Shown here one piece after another: positions 9,781-19,256 of a stretch of 64,000 nt of DNA; positions within the stretch are counted from its first letter, which is position 1, and each line of letters begins with the position of its first letter. The notes below the pieces were generated by a model. It had not been told where the DNA came from and made no database searches. It saw only the letters and a list, made by a program, of their open reading frames with translations. The translations under genes and the position numbers were made by a program. Source of the DNA: Candidatus Termititenax sp. (lineage in GTDB: Bacteria > Margulisbacteria > Riflemargulisbacteria > GWF2-35-9 > DYQY01); contig DYQY01000007.1 of the NCBI GenBank assembly GCA_020719045.1, forward strand, positions 1 through 64,000, written 5' to 3'.

Positions 9781-10133
9781 TTTTCCACCTTCCTTTTTAA
9801 ATAGTCATTTTTTAATTTTTCAGCTAATGATATCTCATTCTTATCTATTTTCTGGCTCTTTTTTTGATAACCATTTGTTAAAATAATCAATTTATTTTTC
9901 TCCATAAATCCAAATAACCTATAAATATCACTTTTATTTTTTACTCTAATTTCCCAAATATTATCCGTATTTTGCAATTTCTTAAAAAATTTAACAGGAA
10001 CAATATCAAATTCTTCAACTAAATCAAAAACAAAAAATACCTTTTTTAAAACATCAGGCTGTAGGGAATCTAAAAATTCTTGAACAGGACAAACCCCATC
10101 TGTTCTTTCATAAAACAATATTTCTCTTTTCAT
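9777..10133 (-). CDS. RelE/HigB-type (Gp49-like) toxin
   Basis: MKREILFYERTDGVCPVQEFLDSL...LFKKLQNTDNIWEIRVKNKSDIYRLFGFMEKNKLIILTNGYQKKSQK; overlaps the HTH gene by 4 nt; start moved to ATG at 10133. Confidence 0.8.
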   Translation of the reverse strand: MKREILFYERTDGVCPVQEFLDSLQPDVLKKVFFVFDLVEEFDIVPVKFFKKLQNTDNIWEIRVKNKSDIYRLFGFMEKNKLIILTNGYQKKSQKIDKNEISLAEKLKNDYLKRKVEK

Positions 10134-10338
10134 GCTATATATACTATACCCAATATTCCTAAAAGTAAACATGTAGGTTAACAATTGCAATAAAAAATCT
10201 AACACAAACAAAGCATTGATTAATTGTAATCAAGAACAACTAATGAAGAAGTAAAGAAAAACCTCTAATCTAAAAAACGTTGCCAATCCCGAGTGTAACG
10301 CTTAAACTTACTAATGAATAATCAATACAGAGGGATAA

Positions 10339-11124
10339 ATGGATTTAACTACTATTTTCGGTATTATTTCAGGGATAAGTCTAATTTTACTTGCTATATT
10401 TATTGATAGCGGACTTGGAATATTTATCTCAGTAACAAGTATATTAATCGTCGCTGGAGGCACAATAGCTGCCACGCTTATTAGTTATCCAATAGACGAA
10501 GTAATTAAAGTAATAAAAATAGCTGGCAAAGCTTTTTATGCAAACATTAAAGAGCCAACATTTCACATGATTGAACTGATAAATCTTGCGGGAACAGCAA
10601 AAAGAGAAGGTTTTCTACATTTACCCAATCATGCAAAAAAACTAAATGATTTTTTTATTTTAAAAGGCATACAAATGCTTGCTGATGGAATCCCCAGACA
10701 AGAAATAATCAGAGCATTAAATACCGAGATCACAATAATGCAATCACGTCACAAGCTTGGACGTGAAATATTCCAAGCAATGGGAGTATTTGCTCCTGCC
10801 TTTGGCTTAATAGGAACATTAATAGGACTAGTTCAAATGCTCTCTAACCTTAGCAATCCAAGTGCCCTCGGTCCTGGAATGTCAGTAGCAATATTAACAA
10901 CATTTTATGGTGCAGTACTTGCAAACCTTCTTTTTATACCATTAGCAAACAAACTTAAAAGAAGAAGCGAACAAGAATTCTTAATAATGCAGATATCAAA
11001 AGAAGCCATTTTAAGCATTCAAGCAAAAGAGTCTATTACCTTGCTTGAGGACAAGCTCTCTTCTTACATTTCTAGATCTTTGCAACAATCTTTAAAACGA
11101 AGCAAAAATAATAACAATGAATAA
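10339..11124 (+). CDS. motA: flagellar motor protein MotA
   Basis: MotA/PomA-like: MGVFAPAFGLIGTLIGLVQMLSNLSNPSALGPGMSVAILTTFYGAVLANLLFIPLANKLKRRS. Confidence 0.92.
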   Translation: MDLTTIFGIISGISLILLAIFIDSGLGIFISVTSILIVAGGTIAATLISYPIDEVIKVIKIAGKAFYANIKEPTFHMIELINLAGTAKREGFLHLPNHAKKLNDFFILKGIQMLADGIPRQEIIRALNTEITIMQSRHKLGREIFQAMGVFAPAFGLIGTLIGLVQMLSNLSNPSALGPGMSVAILTTFYGAVLANLLFIPLANKLKRRSEQEFLIMQISKEAILSIQAKESITLLEDKLSSYISRSLQQSLKRSKNNNNE

Positions 11125-11893
11125 GGAAGATGATTTAACAGACTCCCAGATGGATTTGCCTCCTGAAAGCGACGAAAAAGGAGCTGGATGGGAAGTAACC
11201 TTTGCAGACTTAATGACCCTCCTTCTAACCTTCTTCATCTTGCTTTACTCAATGTCAAAATTAGATGCAGATAAATACTTAGCTCTTGCTGGCTCTCTTA
11301 GAAAAACTCATGGAATAGAATCGAAAACAGAGCAAGGAGTAATTGTCTCTAAAGACATAGTTAAAAATTCTGATACATTTTCTTCTACAAATGATATTTT
11401 AAATAGTAAACTCGAAGAAATACTAAAAAATATTAACATTTTTATCTTCCAACACCAGCTACAAAATATGGTAAAAGCATACATTGACGAGAGAGGTGTT
11501 GTTATTAACATTTCCGATAGTATGCTCTTTAAAACAGGTGAGGACAATTTAACCTCTGAAAGCAGAATTATTCTTAACTATTTAATGGAATTATTTCAAA
11601 CATTCCCTTACCCTTTACTGATAGAAGGTCATACAGACAACACACCAATTAACACCGTAAGATTTCCATCTAACTGGGAACTGTCGACTAACCGTGCCTG
11701 CAACGTTATTAAATACTTTATTTCAAAAGGAATATCTCCGGACAGGCTATCAGCTGAAGGATTTGGTGAATACCGCCCAATCGCAAATAACGGAATTGAT
11801 TCAGGACGAGCAATGAACAGAAGAGTTGAAGTTGTGTTCAAGCGAGGCGGAATTATGAAAACACTCGAAGACGATGTTGAAACAGCTATCTAA
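11117..11893 (+). CDS. motB: flagellar motor protein MotB (OmpA-like C-terminus)
   Basis: GWEVTFADLMTLLLTFFILLYSMS plus OmpA-like IEGHTDNTPINTVRFPSNWELSTNRA. Confidence 0.92.
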   Translation: MNKEDDLTDSQMDLPPESDEKGAGWEVTFADLMTLLLTFFILLYSMSKLDADKYLALAGSLRKTHGIESKTEQGVIVSKDIVKNSDTFSSTNDILNSKLEEILKNINIFIFQHQLQNMVKAYIDERGVVINISDSMLFKTGEDNLTSESRIILNYLMELFQTFPYPLLIEGHTDNTPINTVRFPSNWELSTNRACNVIKYFISKGISPDRLSAEGFGEYRPIANNGIDSGRAMNRRVEVVFKRGGIMKTLEDDVETAI

Positions 11894-11914
11894 ATAGGCT
11901 ATACTACTCATACT

Positions 11915-12331
11915 ATGAATGATCAAAAAGTACAAAAATTCTTACAAAAAACATTAGATAACAACAGATATGTGAATTATCATTTATTACCTTTCAATTA
12001 TGAAGAACTAATAAAAAAAGACATCATCCAAGAGCAAATTATGAATATAATGAAAGCTCCTGAATCAGAACAAAACACAGAAAAAGACAGACTTCAAGCA
12101 ATTATCTATACAGAGCTATATAAACTTAAAACACCTATCGAAGACATCAAGGAATACTTCAGAAAAGCAATTTTAACTGATAAATTCAAAAATTATCTAG
12201 GTCAAGCTTTCAAATTTGGTTTAGATTTCAATAAGGACGAAAATCCTTACAAAACAACTTTTATACATCTAGCGCAATTTTTCGTAGCTGATATTTGCTA
12301 TGAATTTCTCTGGCACCTAGAAAACGAATAA
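11915..12331 (+). CDS. hypothetical protein downstream of motAB
   Basis: ORF track; same strand, 21-nt gap from motB. Confidence 0.5.
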   Translation: MNDQKVQKFLQKTLDNNRYVNYHLLPFNYEELIKKDIIQEQIMNIMKAPESEQNTEKDRLQAIIYTELYKLKTPIEDIKEYFRKAILTDKFKNYLGQAFKFGLDFNKDENPYKTTFIHLAQFFVADICYEFLWHLENE

Positions 12332-12780
12332 ACTGTTAGTTGCACTAACTAGGCTTTTTAAAAGTAAACTTTTAGATTCTTTTATGTTAAGGCTTCATCG
12401 CTAGCCTTAACAATCCGCTAGGCACATGAAGCTTCATAGCTTAGTTTAATTAAAACTTATTACACTAACGGACAAATGCCGTCGCCTAAAGGCTTGGGAT
12501 AGTCACTAAGTTCATTCTTCACTAAGTGGACTATACTGCCTATCCTGGCTCAGTTGTCCTGAAAAATCGTCCTGATTTTTCTACGCTTCACTCGCTAACT
12601 TAAACTACAGCTCTTCTCGCACAGTGCCTATTTTTTCTAATGACACATAGGTTTATCCTGAAATATTTATTAATTGGAATGTATAAGGAAATTATATAAC
12701 CCTCTCCATCACAAAGATAACGGAGAGGGTGCTGACATTAAAATAAATTAGAAGTTGTCACTTATTCCAGCGGGAGAGGT
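12332..12780. other. hairpin-rich non-coding intergenic region
   Basis: No ORF; inverted repeats GTTAGT-tgc-ACTAAC, TTAAGGCT...AGCCTTAA, ATGAAGCTTCAT, GAAAAATC-gtcct-GATTTTTC and ACCCTCTCC...GGAGAGGGT. Confidence 0.5.
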
Positions 12781-13122
12781 CTAACTTCTCCAGATTTTAT
12801 AAGCTATATAAACCATACTTAACCCAAATAGTTTTCTTAATATATCAACTGGTAGTATACTTGCCAAATAACTACCAACTAACGAACCTACTACAGCTGG
12901 AATTAAAAGCATCAAAATACCCTTAAGTTTAATCGCACCATACTTATAATAAATAAAAACACTTATTAATGATGCTGGAACTATCATAATCAGAGCTATG
13001 CTTTGAGCATAAAGCTGTCCATAACCTAAATAAAGCATTAATGGCACATAAATCGCAGCCGTCCCAACACCCATGAGACCTGAAATAAAACCACCTAAAA
13101 CTCCTGCCGCTAAAAATATCAT
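12781..13122 (-). CDS. half-size TauE/SafE (sulfite exporter family) protein, second half
   Basis: [52 protein letters not shown]; start chosen at the ATGA overlap with the upstream gene. Confidence 0.75.
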   Translation of the reverse strand: MIFLAAGVLGGFISGLMGVGTAAIYVPLMLYLGYGQLYAQSIALIMIVPASLISVFIYYKYGAIKLKGILMLLIPAVVGSLVGSYLASILPVDILRKLFGLSMVYIAYKIWRS

Positions 13123-13472
13123 ATAAAGAATATCCTTATTCCAGCATATAAAATGTACAAGGCAAAAATTTTCTTCAGAGAAGCAGTGTCTATCTTTTGA
13201 GCTATAACACTTCCCAAAAGTGCACCAAACAAACATCCAATAGTTAAAATTAAAACAATATCAAAATCTAGTTTTACAGAATAAAAAGAATAAGAAACAA
13301 ATCCAACTACTCCCAAAAGCATCATTAATAAAAACGATGTCCCTTGAGCCTCTTTTTGTGAATACTTCATCCAAAGAACCATGGCTGGAACCGTGACAAC
13401 ACCGCCACCAATGCCTAATAAACCTGAAAGAAAACCAGCTAAGCTACCAATAAGAACTAATTTCTTTACCAC
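13119..13472 (-). CDS. half-size TauE/SafE (sulfite exporter family) protein, first half
   Basis: [44 protein letters not shown]. Confidence 0.8.
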   Translation of the reverse strand: MVKKLVLIGSLAGFLSGLLGIGGGVVTVPAMVLWMKYSQKEAQGTSFLLMMLLGVVGFVSYSFYSVKLDFDIVLILTIGCLFGALLGSVIAQKIDTASLKKIFALYILYAGIRIFFI

Positions 13473-14641
13473 AACACCTTAAGAAATTTTCTTTTCCCAG
13501 CTTTAATTACCACTTCCTTGTCTTTCTCTAAAACAAAAAAAGGATCAGTAGCTTTCTCTCCATCTAAAGACACAGCTCCCTGCTCAAACAACCTCTTTAT
13601 CTCTTTGCTACTTGGAGCGATTTCAGCAACTTTCATAATATTCATTAAGGTTTTTTCTTCTAACTTTGATATGTTTAATTCTGGTATATCGTCTGGGATA
13701 TCTTTTTGTCTAAAAGCAGTAATAAAATATTCTTCCGCCTTATCTGCATCTTCTTTTGAATGATAAATACTAACAATAGTTTTACCTAAATCAACTTTAA
13801 AATCTCTTGGATTTACTGAACCATCCTTCATTTGCTTTTTCATATCTTCGATTTTTGAAGCTGGTACATCTGTAAGCAACTCAAAATACCTAACAATTAA
13901 CTCATCAGGAATAGACATTAATTTACCAAACATTTCGTTTGGAGAATCAGTAAGGCCTACATGATTACCTAAACTTTTACTCATTTTTTGAACACCATCT
14001 AGACCTTCAAGAATAGGCATCGTTAAAACTACTTGTGGTTTCTGACCATACTCCTTCTGAAGGTGTCTTCCAACTAATAAATTAAACTTCTGGTCTGTAC
14101 CACCCATCTCTATGTCTGCTTCAAGTGCAACAGAATCATATCCTTGCAATAACGGATATAAAAACTCATGAATACTAATTGATACATTATTCGTAAACCT
14201 TTTATTAAAATCATCTCGTTCAAGCATTCTTGCCACATTATACTTAGCTGTTAGCTTAACCATATCTTTAGCGGTAAGTTTACTAAGCCAAGAAGAATTA
14301 TAAACAACAGTAGTTTTGCTTCTATCTAACACCTTAAAAACTTGGTCCTGATATGTTTCAGCGTTCCTCTTCACGTCCTCTTCAGACAACTCTTTTCTGG
14401 TTTTTGATTTACCTGTTGGGTCACCAATCATCGCAGTAAAATCTCCAATTAAGAAAATAATCTCATGCCCCATATCCTGAAATATTTTAAGTTTTCTAAG
14501 AACAACAGTATGTCCTAGATGCAAATCTGGCGCACTTGGGTCAGCGCCCCATTTAACCTTCAACTTTCTTTTTGAAAGCAATAATTCTTTTAGATCTTCT
14601 TCGTTAATAACGTCAACAAACCCTTTATTTATACTTTCCAT
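13466..14641 (-). CDS. tyrS: tyrosine--tRNA ligase
   Basis: [21 protein letters not shown] (HIGH), KMSKSLGN, C-terminal S4-like region. Confidence 0.95.
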   Translation of the reverse strand: MESINKGFVDVINEEDLKELLLSKRKLKVKWGADPSAPDLHLGHTVVLRKLKIFQDMGHEIIFLIGDFTAMIGDPTGKSKTRKELSEEDVKRNAETYQDQVFKVLDRSKTTVVYNSSWLSKLTAKDMVKLTAKYNVARMLERDDFNKRFTNNVSISIHEFLYPLLQGYDSVALEADIEMGGTDQKFNLLVGRHLQKEYGQKPQVVLTMPILEGLDGVQKMSKSLGNHVGLTDSPNEMFGKLMSIPDELIVRYFELLTDVPASKIEDMKKQMKDGSVNPRDFKVDLGKTIVSIYHSKEDADKAEEYFITAFRQKDIPDDIPELNISKLEEKTLMNIMKVAEIAPSSKEIKRLFEQGAVSLDGEKATDPFFVLEKDKEVVIKAGKRKFLKVLW

Positions 14642-14747
14642 CTAATATCCTTTTTGAAAAAACTCATTAACTAATATGTTCTCTTGTGATAATATATCAT
14701 CTGCTAAAAACTGACAATAAGCTCGTATTTAATGGAGGAAAAAGTAA

Positions 14748-16832
14748 GTGGTTTTTGAACGAAGAGTCCCATTATCTGTAGGAAAGAAACCAAAAAGTTT
14801 TTCCGGTAATCGTAAAAGCGGGAACAGTTATAGAAGTCACTTAAACAAAAGAAGAAACGAAAAAATTATAGCTTTAATTATGCAACTATTTTTAAAAGGC
14901 ACTGTTGTTGTAGCTGCTTTATCATTTTTACTTTTACTCTACATACTATTTTTATTAAAAACTTTACCCGATGTTAGGGTCATTGCTACTTTTGTTCCTA
15001 ATCAAACAACAAAAATTTACTCTGCTGATGGTGTTATCTTAGCTGACCTACATAAAGAAGAAAACAGAATTACTGTACCTTATTCTAAAATCTCAGGCAC
15101 CATGAAAAAGGCCGTTGTCGCAATGGAAGATGCTAGATTTTACGACCACCATGGCGTTGACCCAGTTGGTATTTTAAGAGCAATGACCGTTAATTTAATA
15201 AAAGGTAGTAAAGTTCAAGGTGCTAGTACTATTACACAACAATTGGCTAGAAATTTATTCCTTACCAAAAAGAAAAAGTTCTCACGTAAAATTGCGGAAG
15301 TTATTCTGGCAATTAGGATAGAACGTCACTATACAAAAGATGAGATTCTACATATGTACCTTAACCAAGTATATTGGGGGCACAACTCCTACGGCATAGA
15401 ATCAGCAGCGCTTCAGTACTTTAACAAAAGCGCATCAGAACTTACACTTGCTGAAAGCGCCATGCTAGTAGGTATGTTGCAAGCACCTGAACTGTACTCA
15501 CCGTACAGAAACTTAACAACAACACTTAAAAGAAAAGATATTGTGTTAAAAAGAATGCTAGATGTAAAACTCATTACAAGAAGCCAATATCTCGACGCAA
15601 AAAAACAACATATAACAGTATCTCCACGCAGAAAACTTAAATATAGAGCACCTTACTTTGTTCAAGAAGTAATTAACATCCTAGTAAGAATGTATGGAGA
15701 AGAAGAAGCTTATAATGGTGGGTTAAAAGTTTATACTCCTATCGTTTGGGAACTACAAAAAGAAGCAGAAGTAGCTGTTGATTGGGCTATTGCTGAAGGT
15801 ATTAATCAAAATCTAAACTTTAATCAAGCAGCTATGTTAGCAATTGACCCAAGAACAGGTCATATTTTAACGATGGTTGGTGGATATGATTTCCTAAACT
15901 TCCACTATAATAAAGTATTACATGCACGAAGACAGCCAGGTTCTGCATTTAAACCTTTTGTTTATCTTACAGCTTTATCAAGAGGCTTATCACCAGGAAC
16001 CATCATTGATGATTCACCTATAGTCTTTAATACCTTCCAAGGTCCATATGCCCCACAAAACTATGACAAAACTTTTGAAGGCAAAGTATCTATGCGTAAG
16101 GCATTAGAAAAATCTATCAATGTTGTTGCTATTAAACTAGTAAACATGGTTTCACCAGAAGCTGTTATTGCAACAGCTAGAAAGTTTGGCATCACAACAC
16201 CTTTAGGTCCATACATCTCTATTGCTCTTGGAACACATGAAGTTCAAATTATGGAACTTACTTCGGCATATGGTGCTTTTGCAACAGGAGGATTGCTTGC
16301 TAAACCAATTATGATAAAGAAAATAGAAGACAGAAACGGCATTGAACTTTACAACTCCAGACCTGAAATAACACGTGTATTTGACCAAGGACGTGTTTAT
16401 GCTTTAGTTGACATGATGAAAGGTGTTATTGATTATGGAACAGCTAAAAATGCAAAACTACCAAGGCCAGCTGCTGGTAAAACAGGAACAACAACAGACT
16501 ATAGAGATGCTTGGTTTATAGGTTTCGTACCTCAAATTGTGTGTGCTGCTTGGGTAGGAAATGACGACAACACCCCAACAAATAAAGTAGTTGGTGGATA
16601 CATACCAGCTCTAATGTGGAAACAATATATGAACACTGCCACACAGAAAGTTCCAAGACTTGATTTTCCTTCACCAAGTGGAATGGGTCACTGGGCAGGA
16701 CAGGAACCAAAGGAAAATAGTTTTTTAATCTCTGGTCAAGAACAAAAAAAGATCGATGAATCATCAGCATCCTCACCAGCAACTGGTGCTGACAATAGCC
16801 AAGATAACTGGGCAAACGAATTCGTTAACTAA
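14748..16832 (+). CDS. penicillin-binding protein 1A family (transglycosylase/transpeptidase)
   Basis: GASTITQQLARNLFL, SAFK (SxxK), SIN (SxN), GKTGTT (KTG); GTG start. Confidence 0.93.
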   Translation: MVFERRVPLSVGKKPKSFSGNRKSGNSYRSHLNKRRNEKIIALIMQLFLKGTVVVAALSFLLLLYILFLLKTLPDVRVIATFVPNQTTKIYSADGVILADLHKEENRITVPYSKISGTMKKAVVAMEDARFYDHHGVDPVGILRAMTVNLIKGSKVQGASTITQQLARNLFLTKKKKFSRKIAEVILAIRIERHYTKDEILHMYLNQVYWGHNSYGIESAALQYFNKSASELTLAESAMLVGMLQAPELYSPYRNLTTTLKRKDIVLKRMLDVKLITRSQYLDAKKQHITVSPRRKLKYRAPYFVQEVINILVRMYGEEEAYNGGLKVYTPIVWELQKEAEVAVDWAIAEGINQNLNFNQAAMLAIDPRTGHILTMVGGYDFLNFHYNKVLHARRQPGSAFKPFVYLTALSRGLSPGTIIDDSPIVFNTFQGPYAPQNYDKTFEGKVSMRKALEKSINVVAIKLVNMVSPEAVIATARKFGITTPLGPYISIALGTHEVQIMELTSAYGAFATGGLLAKPIMIKKIEDRNGIELYNSRPEITRVFDQGRVYALVDMMKGVIDYGTAKNAKLPRPAAGKTGTTTDYRDAWFIGFVPQIVCAAWVGNDDNTPTNKVVGGYIPALMWKQYMNTATQKVPRLDFPSPSGMGHWAGQEPKENSFLISGQEQKKIDESSASSPATGADNSQDNWANEFVN

Positions 16833-16884
16833 CTCTATAAAACTGCAACTTTTCTATTAGTTCTACGAGAGTTGCATGTAGAGC

Positions 16885-17078
16885 AATGAGGCTCAATTTC
16901 TAAACGAGACACTATCACTAATTAATAGTCACAATTTATCTGTAAACTTCTTACAAACTAGTAAAGATATAAATAACCCAAATATAAACTATCTACGTGT
17001 TGTAATTGTTCCAACTAATGACGATCCTCGTCAAAACAAAGAAAACCTTAAAAAACTTATTGATTCACTTAGACCTTA
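16885..17078 (+). pseudogene. possible 3' gene remnant lacking a start codon
   Basis: Open frame SNEAQFLNETLSLINSHNLSVNFLQTSKDINNPNINYLRVVIVPTNDDPRQNKENLKKLIDSLRP*; no ATG/GTG/TTG start in frame. Confidence 0.35.
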
Positions 17079-18038
17079 GTCTTCAAAAATCTCACTAATT
17101 GATGAGTTATTATGATTTCGCTGAATAGCTTCTGCAAAAAGAGGAGCTGCAGACAACACCACAAGACCAGGAAACTGTTTTTCTGGTGGCAACGGTATTG
17201 TGTTGGTTACAACAACTTCTTTGAAATTTGCTTCTTTTAGCCTACTTATAGCTGGACCAGAGAATACTGGGTGCGTAGCTAATAGATACATGTCATCATT
17301 ACAGCCATGTTTTCTTAAAACAGCAATCCCTTGTGTAACGCTTCCTGCGGTATCAACCATGTCGTCATATAGGAGTACTGTCTTATTCTCAACACTACCA
17401 ACAATATTTACAATCTCAGCTTTATTATGCTCTGGTCTTGTTTTATGAAGTATAGCAAGTTCAGCTCCTATCTTGTCAGCAAATTTCTTAGCAGCTTTTG
17501 CTCTACCAGTATCAGGAGCTACGACTACCATATCACTATGGTCATTTTTCTTTTTATTATTAAAGTACTTAACAAAAAGAGGTAATGCTTGAAGATGATC
17601 TACTGGAATATCAAAGTATCCTTGAATTTGATCTGCATGTAAATCCATAGTAATTATACGATCAGCACCAGCCTCCGTTATAAGATTAGCCATCAATTTT
17701 GCACTAATAGGTTCTCTTGGACCGGACTTCTTATCTTGTCTTGCATAACCAAAATGAGGAATTACTACATTAATCTTTCTTGCACTTGCTCTTTTACAAG
17801 AATCAATAGTAATAAATAGCTCCATCAAATCTTCGTTAACATTACTTCCACAAGTTTGAATTAAAAAAACATTTCTTCCTCTAATGGTTTCGTTAATGTT
17901 TGTAAATATTTCTCCGCAACTAAATTTAGAAACCTTTAAACTTGCTAAATCCATAGCTAAGTACCTTGATATTTCTTCTCCTAGCTTCGGATGAGATGTT
18001 CCACAAAAAATCTTCATATTTACAGAATCATTAGCCAT
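17076..18038 (-). CDS. prs: ribose-phosphate pyrophosphokinase
   Basis: MDLHADQIQGYFDIPVDHL, VVAPDTGRAKAAKKFAD, VLLYDDMVDTAGS; start moved to MANDSVNMKIF. Confidence 0.93.
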   Translation of the reverse strand: MANDSVNMKIFCGTSHPKLGEEISRYLAMDLASLKVSKFSCGEIFTNINETIRGRNVFLIQTCGSNVNEDLMELFITIDSCKRASARKINVVIPHFGYARQDKKSGPREPISAKLMANLITEAGADRIITMDLHADQIQGYFDIPVDHLQALPLFVKYFNNKKKNDHSDMVVVAPDTGRAKAAKKFADKIGAELAILHKTRPEHNKAEIVNIVGSVENKTVLLYDDMVDTAGSVTQGIAVLRKHGCNDDMYLLATHPVFSGPAISRLKEANFKEVVVTNTIPLPPEKQFPGLVVLSAAPLFAEAIQRNHNNSSISEIFED

Positions 18039-18116
18039 TAGTTTTACTCCTTCTATATGCATCTACTCGAACGCTTAATTAAACAATACTTGCTGTTATT
18101 TTTCAAGGAGAAGCTT

Positions 18117-19256
18117 TTAGCCTTTAAATGCATAATCCTTAACTGCCTGATGTAATTCACTTAATCTTCTTTTCTTTGTTTTACTATCTATCTGATCATC
18201 CATATCAGCTGCCTTCGTCCCTTTGCGAGGAGAATACACGGCAGATATAACCCTAAAAAAACCCAATTCTTTAACCACATTAACCATATTAACAAATTCT
18301 TCTTCTGTCTCGCCTGGAAACCCAACTATTAAATCAGTTGATATCTTAACACCTGCGACCTTTTCCCGTAATCTGCTTACCTTTTCCTTATACTCTGCAA
18401 CAGTATATCCTCTATTCATAAGTTTAAGTATCCTGTCATCACCATGTTGTATCGGGAAATGTATTTCTCTCCCAACACGCTTATTCTCGGCTATAACAGA
18501 AATTAATTTATCGGTAATATCTTTGGGATGAGATGTCAAAAAATCAACCTTTTCTATCCACGCAAATTTACTCAAAATATCTAAAAGCAAATCAGCAAAA
18601 TCATAGTCATCATATAACCATTGCCCGTAAGAATTTACATTTTGACCTAACAATAACAGCTTTTTGTAGCCAGAGTTCTCTAATTGTTCTATAGATAGAA
18701 AAATATCTTCCCTAACTCTACTTACCTCCCTGCCTCTCGTGTATGGAACAATACAGTAAGAACAATAATTGTTACATCCATACATAATTGGCAAAAAAGC
18801 CTGATCAAAATCTTTATCTCTATTAACATTAACAATAGGACTCTCAGCATCTTTATTTTCAATTAACTTAACTACCGAAGAACTTTTCTTATTCCACTCG
18901 CTTAGAATTTCAGGAAGATACTCATAAGAATTAGCTCCAACTACAATATCAATGTACGGATATTTCTTAAGTAACTCGTCTTTCTCATATTGCGGAACAC
19001 AGCCCGTTACAACGATTATTTGGTCTCTACCCTTCTTCTTTCTTAAAGAATTAAACTCTCTCATCCTAGAAAAAGCTCTATTCTCAGCATTACCTCTTAC
19101 AGCACAGGTGTTAAAAATCAAAACATTCGCTGAATGAGGGTCATCAATTAAGCTATACCCAGCACACATCAACGCCCCAGAAAGAATCTCTGAGTCACTT
19201 TTGTTCATTTGACAACCGAACGTAATTATATTGAAACTTGGGCCACTAGGCATCAT
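18117..19256 (-). CDS. miaB: tRNA-2-methylthio-N6-dimethylallyladenosine synthase MiaB, short form
   Basis: FGCQMNKSDSE; radical-SAM CNNYCSYCIVPYTRGREVSR; stops at RRLSELHQAVKDYAFKG. Confidence 0.88.
   Translation of the reverse strand: MMPSGPSFNIITFGCQMNKSDSEILSGALMCAGYSLIDDPHSANVLIFNTCAVRGNAENRAFSRMREFNSLRKKKGRDQIIVVTGCVPQYEKDELLKKYPYIDIVVGANSYEYLPEILSEWNKKSSSVVKLIENKDAESPIVNVNRDKDFDQAFLPIMYGCNNYCSYCIVPYTRGREVSRVREDIFLSIEQLENSGYKKLLLLGQNVNSYGQWLYDDYDFADLLLDILSKFAWIEKVDFLTSHPKDITDKLISVIAENKRVGREIHFPIQHGDDRILKLMNRGYTVAEYKEKVSRLREKVAGVKISTDLIVGFPGETEEEFVNMVNVVKELGFFRVISAVYSPRKGTKAADMDDQIDSKTKKRRLSELHQAVKDYAFKG

Noticed and set aside
12332-12660. Integron attC-like site (ACTAAC/GTTAGT) in the hairpin-rich gap
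   Set aside because: The full RYYYAAC...GTTRRRY core-site pairs could not be matched; only short generic inverted repeats.
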